Assembly: GCA_024691145.1 (NCBI GenBank)
Contig: JAILNW010000448.1
Location: forward strand, 1-7,666
Source of the DNA: Lachnospiraceae bacterium
GTDB taxonomy: Bacteria > Bacillota > Clostridia > Lachnospirales > Lachnospiraceae
Direction of reading: 5' to 3'
DNA: 7,666 nucleotides
Shown here: positions 1-7,128 of the stretch, in pieces
Position numbering within the stretch: position 1 is the first letter of the stretch
Layout of the letters: every line of letters starts with the position of its first letter
The notes under the pieces: generated by a model
What the model saw: the letters and a program-made list of their open reading frames with translations, nothing else
Databases searched by the model: none
Told to the model about the DNA's origin: nothing
Made by a program: the position numbers and the translations under genes

Positions 1-1
1 T

Positions 2-613
2 GTTTATGATACTGTCCATAAGTTTATGGATGGATTTGATATGACCATTATTGATGAATATTGTGATTCTATATTTGTTTCCTGCTCCATTTCCAATAAG
101 GCATTTGGATATAGCAATGAAGAAATGAGAAGAAAGCTTAAGATTGATAACAACATGGATCTTTATGTTATTTATTTTCTTATTTATGTGCTTATTGTCC
201 AGTTCTATATGGATTCACAGACACCAACATACAAAAGTTATGTTACAGGTAATGAGATAATATATGCCATGGACGAAATGGTTAAAAGTGTTATTGGAGA
301 TGAGGTTTCAATTGCACTTGAGGATGTAAGTAATGATAACAATGGTTTAAAGAATATAGCTATTAAGTGGAATAATATACCTAATTATCTGAATAATGCA
401 CAGGAGGACAGCGGTAAAAACAGGCCGGGTGTTACTTCTAAGGCGGGTTACGTTAAAAAGATGCTAAGACTTATGAAGGAAGAGTCTCTTTTCGTAGAAG
501 AGAATGATATGTATTATCCAACAGACAGATTCCATGCCTTAGCACAGTATTATTTTCAGAATAAAGGCAGCGAGATACATGCTGTGTTAAACAGCAAGAA
601 AACCACAATGTAA
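2..613 (+). CDS. MksE/JetB-like accessory subunit of an SMC complex (DUF6063-like), 5' end cut by window edge
   Basis: The reading frame is open from base 2 to the TAA at 611-613. The first ATG (26) has no ribosome binding site before it and codons continue upstream without a stop, so the gene starts left of the window and 203 residues are visible. The visible part is mostly helical: a GYS-(N/E)EE segment leading into a strongly hydrophobic helix (about bases 160-215), a variable polar middle, and a C-terminal stretch (TSKAGYVKKMLRLMKEESLF, then a beta-type ENDMYYPTDRF) that reads like a winged-helix domain. Size, fold style and position directly before an SMC-like ATPase fit the MksE/JetB/MukE role: a dimeric winged-helix subunit that binds the kleisin and regulates the ATPase. 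The DUF6063 resemblance is from memory of the family and was not searched. Only 11 bases separate it from the next gene, so the two are almost certainly cotranscribed and the proteins made together. Confidence 0.65.
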   Translation, partial: VYDTVHKFMDGFDMTIIDEYCDSIFVSCSISNKAFGYSNEEMRRKLKIDNNMDLYVIYFLIYVLIVQFYMDSQTPTYKSYVTGNEIIYAMDEMVKSVIGDEVSIALEDVSNDNNGLKNIAIKWNNIPNYLNNAQEDSGKNRPGVTSKAGYVKKMLRLMKEESLFVEENDMYYPTDRFHALAQYYFQNKGSEIHAVLNSKKTTM

Positions 614-617
614 GGAG
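612..617 (+). promoter_or_regulatory. Ribosome binding site of the SMC-like gene, overlapping the upstream stop codon
   Basis: AAGGAG lies 7 bases before the ATG at 625, and its first two bases are the last two of the upstream TAA stop (611-613). This fixes the start of the ATPase gene and suggests translational coupling: ribosomes finishing the upstream subunit terminate on the binding site of the next gene. Confidence 0.9.
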
Positions 618-624
618 ACTTAGT

Positions 625-3600
625 ATGCCACAGATTAACAGAATCAGAGTAAATAATGTAAATTATAATGACGGAACTCAAAGATACGATGATTTTCTTA
701 TGAAATTTGATTGTCATAATGCTTTATATGACCTTGTAAATGGTGGTGGAAAGAGTATTCTTCTGATGCTTATACTTCAGACCATACTTCCTAATCAGGA
801 ATTAGATAAGAAACAGCCGGTTTCAAAGCTTTTTAAGTCATCTAATAACAATAACACAATTCACTCCATGGTGGAATGGAAGCTTGACAAGGAAGCCAGG
901 AAAAGATACAAGGCTAATTATCTTGTAACTGGATTCTGTGCCAAGAAGGGTACAGAAGGAAAGGGAGAGGTTGAGTATTTTAATTATCTGATTATGTATA
1001 ATGAGTACAATAATCATGATATAAGAAACTTTGAACTTGTAAGTGGTAACGAAAGAACTACCTTTGGCAATATGCGTAAGAAACTTAAAGCCATTCAGGA
1101 TGGCAACTATATGGATTGTAAGGTGGAACTTTTTGATACCAATGAAAGTTATAAAAGAAGACTTTGTGATTTTGGAATTTATGAAAGCCACTGGAATATT
1201 GTCCGTGGTATCAATGAGTCTGAGGGACATGTAAGAACTTATATTGAGAAGAACTATAAGTCTGCAAGACAGCTTGTGGACAGGCTTCTTATTAATGAGA
1301 TTATTGATAAGGCAAATGAAACAAAGCTTGATAATAAGGAAGAGGAGATGCTTCTTGCAGATTCTCTTATTGAGATAAAGGATAAGTTAGTTGAACTTTC
1401 CATTAAGAATAAGGATAAGGCTAAGTATGAAAGACAGGCTCAGTCCCTTATGAATTATATAGAGAAACTTTCAATGTTTGAGAAGATTCTTTGTGAGAAG
1501 GATGACCTTTATAGTGAATTTTCTGATAATTTAAAAAATATAGATGCTTATTATAATACTGTAAAAAGCAGGTTAGGAAGTGTAAGGGAAGAGATTGTCT
1601 TAAAGAAGGGCATTAATGTTAAAGAAAGCCAGATTATTGAACTTCTTCAGATTGAGAAACTTAAAAATGACTTGATTGTTCTTAATGAAAGGTTAAATGA
1701 AGCCAATGATAAACATCTTGCCATAGAGAACAGTTATAATCAGGCTAAGGAGAATCTTAATTTTATTGAAGGTAAGTCTTATTATTTAAAATATAAAGAA
1801 AACAAGAAGGATTATGACACTAGAAATGAAGAACTTCTTCTTCGAAAAGAGAAGAATACTGATATGATGAGTGTTATTAAGGAACTTGCCGGATTTATAA
1901 AGGTTTCTCTTGATGAAAATATTAAGAAAATAGAGAATGACATTAATGAAAATAAAAACAGTATAATTGAGGCAAGAAAGAGCATAGATGAACATGAGGA
2001 TGTTCTTGAAAATATTAATCAGAAGCAGGGTGAAGTAAAGTCATTTATAAAGCTTATTGAAAGTGAAATTGATAAGAACAAAAAGCTTATAGATGAAACT
2101 GGAAAGAAGATTCACAAACTGCAGCTTGAGTCCAGTGTTGACAGTATATTTGCAAGCGATGAGGAACTTATTGTGGTTGTTGATAAGAGATTATCTGCAA
2201 TTAATGATGAGATTGAGTTAAAGTCTGATAAGATTGAGGAGCTTAACGAGCGTGAGATTAAGGCGAGAAAAGAGCTTGGAATTAATACAGAGAAAGTAGC
2301 ATTTTTTAATGCAAATGCTGATAATTACAAGAAGAGCCTTGATGAATATGAGGAGAAGAAGAATCATATTGAGAATATCAGAAATCTTTTAAAGGTAAAT
2401 GCTGAAACTAATTATGAATCTTTGAAGAATTATATAGATGACCTTTGTAATAATGAGCAGAGATGTATTTATGACAACCATGCAGAACTTGATAAATTAA
2501 GCAAACGTCAGAAGTCTTTGCAGGATGGAAAGGTTGTAAAGGAGAATGAGGATATTCTTCATATCTGTTCTGTAATGAATAAGAATAAGTATAAGGCTGT
2601 GTCGGGACTTGATTACCTTAGCGGAATTGATAATATTATAGAACGCACCATGCTTATTGAAAAGTATAAATATCTTCCAAATGCAATTGTTTGTGAGGAC
2701 AGCTGTTATGACAAGATTGAAAAACTGATAAAGAAAGAGCATATAGGTGTAGATAATATTATTGTTATTATTAAGGAAAGTGCTCTTAAGAGCGATATCT
2801 CTGCAGATTTAAAGGTTTCTAATGAGGCAGGTAAAGAGTGCATAAAGCTTTTGTGTGGTGATTCGGAACTTGATAAGGATGAGAGCAGTATTAGTGTTGA
2901 ACTAAGCAATATGGAACTTCTCATATTAAAGAAGAATACAGAACTTAAAAACCATATGGATAATCTTTCTATGTACAAGAAATATTATTACGAGGTTTGT
3001 TCATTTGCAGACAGTTATATGAACAGCTATGAAAGCAACAAGAAAGAGTATGAAAGCAATACCAAGGCTGTAAGCAAGTTAGAGGATATTAATAATAATC
3101 TCAGAAAGGAATTATCTGATATTGATACTGAGATTGAAAGTTATTATTCTGCACTTGAAAAGTTAAAGGAAGACAGGGAGATTGTTTTAAAATTAAAGGA
3201 AAGCATAGGTTACAGAATAGACCTTGATTCCCATGTGGAAGTAGGCGTAAATGACCTTAAGAGTTATAATGATGAGCTTGTATCCCTGGAAAAAACAAAA
3301 ACAAATATTAAAACAAAGATGCAGAACCTTCATGTGGAGGTTGATAACAAGGAGTCTTATAATGTTTCTTTAAAACAGAGAAAAGAGTCTTTGGAAAATG
3401 ACTGGAATAACAAGTATATGGGTTATTATGATGCAGACTTTGTTATTGAGGATTTTAATAAATTTTCTAATGAGGATATTTATGCAAAGGCAGATGCTGC
3501 CATTGCTGCATATGAAACGGAAAATGTTGATGTTACTAATCTTATAGAGTTATGTAAGAATTATAGCGACAGTATAGCTGAGTGTGAGAAAAAACTTGAA

Positions 3601-5145
3601 AAGGCAGGATTTTCAGTTGATTTTTACAAGGAGTACGAGGCTAATAATGATATTATTTTTACTGAGTTAGAGCTTGATAATGCTGAACAGAACCTTAAGA
3701 CATTTGAACATAAGAAATCTGTGTCTATTGAGAATATTTATGAAAAGAAGGGCATGATTAGCGAGTTAACAGGAAGACTTAATAACTGTATCGAGAACTA
3801 TAATAACAATTATGGAAAAGATCGTCCTTATGACATGAATGAAGTGTTTGGAGGAATGGTTTCATTAGTTGATGATGAAAATGATATTGCTAATCCTGAA
3901 CTTGGCATGAGAAATCATAAAAACATGAAGAATATGTTAGGAAGTGAGCTTAAAAAGCTTACGGATAATGAGTCAAAGCTTCGTGATGATTATGACAAGA
4001 TTAATCTTTTAAGGGAAAAACTTAAGGAATATGCATTATCCCTTGGGGTAAGTTATGTTCAGGGTGATATTATTCTTAAGGATATTGAGGATTATGAGAT
4101 TGTTTCTAAGAATGTTAATTCCTTAAAGGATAAGATTAAGCAGAATAAGGATAAGAGCTTTAATATTTTAAGAAAGGTAAAGGACAGCAAGGAAAGATGT
4201 GTTAAGGAAATATCTGAACTTAATGAAGAATATGCAAATCGTATTGAAAAGATGGATATTTCAAATGACAGTGCTGAGTTAAGCAAACAGATTAATGACC
4301 TTACTGTAAGCAGATCTTATCTTCTTAGTGAGATTGATAATATTACAGAAAGTCTTGCAGAGATTCTTGAAATTAAAAACAGATTTAACAAGAAATGTAT
4401 TCAGAAGAGTCTTGCAATTAAGGCGGATATTGAGAAGTTTGGAAAGTATTCAACTATGTTTATTGATGGTGAGGAAATTCAGGCTGTTAAGCTTAAGATT
4501 CATTATTATCCTGAGGAAATACAGGCTGCAAAGATGGAGAAGTATATTGACAGAATCGTAAATGATACGGCTTCATTTGACAATGATGAGGATAAGAAGA
4601 GAATTCTAAGGGATAAGCTTTCAGGAAGAAGTCTTTTTAATGTAATAGTTGATGATTCAAAGGGGTATGAGCTTAGCCTTTATAAGCGTGAGAGAATTAA
4701 GGAGAACAGCAGGCACCTTAGATATGAAGAGGCTGTAGGAAGTACAGGACAGTCACAGGGTATTTATATTCTTCTTATTATTGCAATTGTTAATTACATT
4801 TCACGTATGTATTCAGATGAGATAGATGACAGTTCAATAACAAAGACTATATTTATCGACAATCCATTTGGTGCTGCCAAGGATGTTTATATATGGGAGC
4901 CTATTCTTTCAATGCTTAAGGATAATAATGTTCAGATTATTATTCCTACAAGAGGCGTTGCACCTGCCATGACTTCTAAGTTTGAGGTTTATTACACTCT
5001 TGGACAGAAGATGGCTGGTAATAAGATGCAGACGGTAGTTGTTAATTATGAAAGTAATATTGATAATGAAAGCGTTGAGTTCTTTAAGACAAATGAGGAA
5101 CAGCTTGATATTTTCAGTATGTTAGGTGATATTAATAATAAATAG
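625..5145 (+). CDS. SMC-like chromosome segregation/defence ATPase (JetC/MksB/MukB-like)
   Basis: A 1506-residue protein with SMC architecture. The N-terminal head (about 1-225) carries Walker A at 37-44 (LVNGGGKS). A coiled-coil arm (about 230-615) leads to a globular hinge-like centre (about 616-760), a second coiled arm (about 760-1268, interrupted around 1060-1100) and a C-terminal head lobe with signature STGQSQ (1373-1378) and Walker B IFIDNPFG (D1412). Such ATPases, with a kleisin and an MksE/JetB subunit, load on DNA and extrude loops; in Wadjet the JetD nuclease then cuts small circular plasmids. The preceding gene encodes a plausible MksE/JetB partner. At about 1500 residues it is closer to MukB in length than to typical JetC or SMC proteins of about 1100-1200. 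Oddities: the usual catalytic Glu after the Walker B Asp is Asn1413, the switch His position reads PTRG (1441-1444), and the first Gly of Walker A is absent. It ends in tandem TAG TGA. The frame is intact. SMC-like ATPase is near certain; the Wadjet-type assignment is inferred from the pair. Confidence 0.82.
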   Translation: MPQINRIRVNNVNYNDGTQRYDDFLMKFDCHNALYDLVNGGGKSILLMLILQTILPNQELDKKQPVSKLFKSSNNNNTIHSMVEWKLDKEARKRYKANYLVTGFCAKKGTEGKGEVEYFNYLIMYNEYNNHDIRNFELVSGNERTTFGNMRKKLKAIQDGNYMDCKVELFDTNESYKRRLCDFGIYESHWNIVRGINESEGHVRTYIEKNYKSARQLVDRLLINEIIDKANETKLDNKEEEMLLADSLIEIKDKLVELSIKNKDKAKYERQAQSLMNYIEKLSMFEKILCEKDDLYSEFSDNLKNIDAYYNTVKSRLGSVREEIVLKKGINVKESQIIELLQIEKLKNDLIVLNERLNEANDKHLAIENSYNQAKENLNFIEGKSYYLKYKENKKDYDTRNEELLLRKEKNTDMMSVIKELAGFIKVSLDENIKKIENDINENKNSIIEARKSIDEHEDVLENINQKQGEVKSFIKLIESEIDKNKKLIDETGKKIHKLQLESSVDSIFASDEELIVVVDKRLSAINDEIELKSDKIEELNEREIKARKELGINTEKVAFFNANADNYKKSLDEYEEKKNHIENIRNLLKVNAETNYESLKNYIDDLCNNEQRCIYDNHAELDKLSKRQKSLQDGKVVKENEDILHICSVMNKNKYKAVSGLDYLSGIDNIIERTMLIEKYKYLPNAIVCEDSCYDKIEKLIKKEHIGVDNIIVIIKESALKSDISADLKVSNEAGKECIKLLCGDSELDKDESSISVELSNMELLILKKNTELKNHMDNLSMYKKYYYEVCSFADSYMNSYESNKKEYESNTKAVSKLEDINNNLRKELSDIDTEIESYYSALEKLKEDREIVLKLKESIGYRIDLDSHVEVGVNDLKSYNDELVSLEKTKTNIKTKMQNLHVEVDNKESYNVSLKQRKESLENDWNNKYMGYYDADFVIEDFNKFSNEDIYAKADAAIAAYETENVDVTNLIELCKNYSDSIAECEKKLEKAGFSVDFYKEYEANNDIIFTELELDNAEQNLKTFEHKKSVSIENIYEKKGMISELTGRLNNCIENYNNNYGKDRPYDMNEVFGGMVSLVDDENDIANPELGMRNHKNMKNMLGSELKKLTDNESKLRDDYDKINLLREKLKEYALSLGVSYVQGDIILKDIEDYEIVSKNVNSLKDKIKQNKDKSFNILRKVKDSKERCVKEISELNEEYANRIEKMDISNDSAELSKQINDLTVSRSYLLSEIDNITESLAEILEIKNRFNKKCIQKSLAIKADIEKFGKYSTMFIDGEEIQAVKLKIHYYPEEIQAAKMEKYIDRIVNDTASFDNDEDKKRILRDKLSGRSLFNVIVDDSKGYELSLYKRERIKENSRHLRYEEAVGSTGQSQGIYILLIIAIVNYISRMYSDEIDDSSITKTIFIDNPFGAAKDVYIWEPILSMLKDNNVQIIIPTRGVAPAMTSKFEVYYTLGQKMAGNKMQTVVVNYESNIDNESVEFFKTNEEQLDIFSMLGDINNK

Positions 5146-5151
5146 TGATAT

Positions 5152-5178
5152 AAGGAGTTAGTATTATACTAGCTCCTT
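5152..5178. terminator. Hairpin at the convergent gene junction, possible bidirectional terminator
   Basis: Two 12-base arms (5152-5163 and 5167-5178) pair fully in + strand RNA with one G-U pair, around a 3-base loop. It begins 6 bases after the SMC-like gene's stop. The right arm, read on the - strand, encodes the last four residues of the protease (KELV), and the loop TTA is its stop codon. Position and stem strength suggest a shared terminator. The T-tract after the stem is short in both directions (TTT on +, ATAT-type on -), so efficiency may be modest or Rho-assisted. In - strand RNA one pair becomes a C-A mismatch, so the stem is better for the + strand transcript. Confidence 0.6.
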
Positions 5179-6897
5179 TAAAATTGCATTTATGCTGTTT
5201 AATGCACCATATCCAGCCCTTTTATCGGGATAGTTATTTATGCCAGAAAGGGGTTTTGTGTTTTTTAATATATATGCTTTAAGACGTTCCCCGTACATAA
5301 AGTTATCATTTCCATTTATTAATCCCCATTCCATAAGAAGGGCAGCAGTTCCTGTCACAAATGGCGCAGCCATGGAGGTTCCGCTTTTTACAGTGTAACT
5401 GTTATTAGGGGCGCAGGATATTATATTTATTCCTGGAGCAAGAATATCAGGTTTTACTATATTATTTCTTGTGTAGCCTCTTCCTGAAAATGATACATAG
5501 CGGTTGGTTACAGTATCCATTGCACCGACGGATATTGCGTAGTATGAGGTTGAGGGTATTGTGATTGTTGTATCAGATGAGGGATTTAAAAAGCCACTTT
5601 CTGCAAACTGGGCATTTGAAGAAAGCCAGATATCTACTCTTCCTTGGGTTATTTTTTGTGGGACAAATGATATTCCCCATATGCCTGAGTCAAGATAAGT
5701 TTTTGCAGGGGAAAATGCTATATAGATTTCCTGCAGTATGTTATCAGGGTTAGGTGTGCCATAGTAAACATAAAGGTAGGTGTTATCTAATATATAGGTG
5801 GCAGTTATGTTTATATATTCATTTATCATTATTTCTTTTCCAGATGGAGAGGTAATCATTATTAAAAATGAATCAGAAAAGTCTTTCCATATCTGGACAT
5901 TAAGATAGGTTTCAAATTCTGTTATTGCAAAGTCTGCTTTCTGTATGTCATTTGAAAGAATGGTTTCATAATGTTTTCTTAAGGCTCCATTGTTGCCACA
6001 TCCTATTACTATGTTATTTTTGTAGTAATTACAGGCATTATCAATATACTGTTCAAGAACTGTCTGGCCATTATGGGCACCATAATTATTGCCTATACTT
6101 ATGTTTATTGCTATTGGCATCTTTAAATCCGCAGCAGTAGTAATAAGATAATTGATTGCTTCCATTATTCTGCAGGTCTGGTAGCCGCCTGTATTATTCG
6201 AGGTATCAAGTTTTACAACAATAAGGGTACTTTCTGGGGCAATACCAACATATCTTTTATTACTGGCATTACCATTACCAGCACATATCCCTGCCACATG
6301 GGTTCCATGACCACTTAAGGTTTCTGTATCAGGAACTATCTGGTATCTGTCACTAGGATTGGAGTAGGACAGGGCTTCGTTTATCATGTCCATGGTGTAG
6401 AGTGTCCCCTTATAGTAGCCATCAGGAGGGTTGTTATCAACTGACTGATCCCATATTGCAAATATTCTTGTGGTGCCGTCAGTATTTCTAAAGTCTGGGT
6501 GTGTATAATCTATGCCGGTATCTATTATTCCGATTAAAACACCATTACCTGTAAGGGAGTAAGTCGGGTTAAATATACTTGTATTTGCAGCATTTCCTGT
6601 TGGAATCTCTGTTTCGAAAAAATAATTTTCTGGTTTGTATATATTATCAATGAATTGGTTTGATTCAAGGATAGTAACGGCAAAGTCAGGGATTATTATT
6701 ATAGCATAGGAAAACAGCAGCTCTTCGGATTTTATAAGCACGTCCTTAAGGGATTCTATAAGGTCTTTGTAGCTGCCATTATATTTTATAATAAGTTCCC
6801 AGGTATTTGTTGTTTCTTTGTAGCCAGTATTCAGCTGGGAATTTTCATTAAAAACATTATCCGGCACGGAAAGCGCCAGCATAAACTCATTATCCAT
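5164..6897 (-). CDS. Csp-like subtilisin-family serine protease (peptidase S8), no signal peptide
   Basis: An intact subtilase. Numbering from the upstream ATG at 6909, the triad is Asp130 (IIDTG), His201 (GHGTHVAG) and Ser512 (GTSMAAP), with oxyanion Asn306 (CGNNG). Residues about 37-98 look like an I9-type prodomain that would be removed by self-cleavage. Residues about 320-450, inserted between the His and Ser blocks, resemble the jelly-roll domain of clostridial Csp proteases. I place the start at the second ATG (6897; 577 residues, MDNEFML...) because GAGG lies 6 bases before it, while the first ATG has no binding site and would leave almost no leader from the predicted promoter. Related family proteins commonly start this way. 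There is no signal peptide or membrane segment, so it is cytoplasmic or released by another route. CspB activates the SleC cortex hydrolase during spore germination, but Lachnospiraceae carry many paralogues of unknown substrate and no sporulation gene is nearby, so I assign only the protease activity. It is convergent with the SMC-like gene and divergent from the phospholipase-like gene. Confidence 0.9.
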   Translation of the reverse strand: MDNEFMLALSVPDNVFNENSQLNTGYKETTNTWELIIKYNGSYKDLIESLKDVLIKSEELLFSYAIIIIPDFAVTILESNQFIDNIYKPENYFFETEIPTGNAANTSIFNPTYSLTGNGVLIGIIDTGIDYTHPDFRNTDGTTRIFAIWDQSVDNNPPDGYYKGTLYTMDMINEALSYSNPSDRYQIVPDTETLSGHGTHVAGICAGNGNASNKRYVGIAPESTLIVVKLDTSNNTGGYQTCRIMEAINYLITTAADLKMPIAINISIGNNYGAHNGQTVLEQYIDNACNYYKNNIVIGCGNNGALRKHYETILSNDIQKADFAITEFETYLNVQIWKDFSDSFLIMITSPSGKEIMINEYINITATYILDNTYLYVYYGTPNPDNILQEIYIAFSPAKTYLDSGIWGISFVPQKITQGRVDIWLSSNAQFAESGFLNPSSDTTITIPSTSYYAISVGAMDTVTNRYVSFSGRGYTRNNIVKPDILAPGINIISCAPNNSYTVKSGTSMAAPFVTGTAALLMEWGLINGNDNFMYGERLKAYILKNTKPLSGINNYPDKRAGYGALNSINAILKELV

Positions 6898-6903
6898 AAA
6901 GTA

Positions 6904-6907
6904 CCTC
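6904..6907 (-). promoter_or_regulatory. Ribosome binding site deciding the protease start
   Basis: Read on the - strand this is GAGG, 6 bases before the ATG at 6897-6895. The alternative ATG at 6909-6907 is preceded by AATCCCC, which has no Shine-Dalgarno character. This favours the shorter protein. Confidence 0.6.
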
Positions 6908-6923
6908 ATGGGGATTATTAATT

Positions 6924-6952
6924 AATATATGCACAAGAACGTTTTGCGTGAA
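6924..6952 (-). promoter_or_regulatory. Predicted sigma-A promoter of the protease gene
   Basis: On the - strand, a -35 of TTCACG (6952-6947, 4 of 6 consensus bases) and a -10 of TATATT (6929-6924, 5 of 6) are 17 bases apart. Transcription would start near 6917, giving a leader of about 20 bases to the preferred ATG. The -35 lies inside an inverted repeat at 6944-6962, a possible operator. Confidence 0.5.
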
Positions 6953-6962
6953 CAGTACGCAA
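6944..6962. promoter_or_regulatory. Inverted repeat over the protease -35 box, candidate operator
   Basis: TTGCGT-N7-ACGCAA has perfect 6-base arms (6944-6949 and 6957-6962). The -35 hexamer of the protease promoter overlaps the left arm and spacer, so a dimeric protein bound here would block polymerase. No regulator gene is in the window and the site matches no operator I recognise. Confidence 0.4.
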
Positions 6963-6971
6963 TAATGTTAT

Positions 6972-6993
6972 TTGGCAATAATTGGCAATTATT
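6972..6993. promoter_or_regulatory. Palindrome with 10-bp direct repeats between the divergent promoters, candidate operator
   Basis: TTGGCAAT occurs at 6972-6979 and 6982-6989, exactly 10 bases apart (one helical turn). The second copy lies in a perfect odd-centred palindrome, AATAATTG-G-CAATTATT (6977-6993). It ends 5 bases before the -35 of the phospholipase-like gene's promoter and about 25 bases beyond the protease -35. This position suits an activator of the + strand gene or a repressor of both. Confidence 0.45.
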
Positions 6994-6998
6994 AATTG

Positions 6999-7027
6999 TG
7001 GACTTTTTACTAAAAATATGTTATATT
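6999..7027 (+). promoter_or_regulatory. Predicted sigma-A promoter with extended -10 for the phospholipase-like gene
   Basis: The -35 TGGACT (6999-7004) and -10 TATATT (7022-7027) are 17 bases apart, and TG at 7019-7020 gives an extended -10 (TGtTATATT). The start point would be near 7034, leaving a leader of about 90 bases before the ATG at 7127. Confidence 0.65.
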
Positions 7028-7102
7028 AGTATTAGGTGTATGGGACTTTAGGACTATTAATTTTCATATATTTGAGGTTATTACATAAGGGTTTCTAGAC
7101 AT

Positions 7103-7128
7103 GAGGGATTACATAGGAGGGATTATAT
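7103..7128 (+). repeat. Imperfect 14-bp-period tandem repeat duplicating the ribosome binding site region
   Basis: GAGGGATTACAT (7103-7114) recurs 14 bases later as GAGGGATTATAT (7117-7128), 11 of 12 bases identical. The second unit carries the true binding site and start. The first unit carries a similar GAGGG too far upstream for the main start. Confidence 0.6.
7115..7120 (+). promoter_or_regulatory. Ribosome binding site of the phospholipase-like gene
   Basis: A perfect AGGAGG lies 6 bases before the ATG at 7127. It fixes the start of a gene that runs off the right edge. Confidence 0.92.

Noticed and set aside
161..211. Hydrophobic stretch (LYVIYFLIYVLIVQFYM) in the first gene that could be a membrane segment
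   Set aside because: It is a single short helix within an otherwise soluble protein beside an SMC gene. A buried helix of a winged-helix subunit explains it better.
838..4561. Several short open frames on both strands inside the SMC-like gene
   Set aside because: They lie within one continuous well-formed gene, show no ribosome binding sites or domain patterns, and read like low-complexity shadow translations.
5146..5163. AAGGAG at 5152-5157 as a ribosome binding site for a gene downstream of the SMC-like gene
   Set aside because: No + strand start follows at a usable distance with a credible frame; the bases are the left arm of the hairpin.
5565..6140. Two + strand open frames of 62 and 71 codons antisense to the protease gene
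   Set aside because: They are opposite conserved catalytic-domain coding sequence, with no recognisable protein character or convincing start signals.
6898..6909. Upstream ATG (6909) as the protease start
   Set aside because: It is preceded by C-rich sequence with no ribosome binding site and lies within about 10 bases of the predicted transcription start. The ATG at 6897 has GAGG at good spacing.
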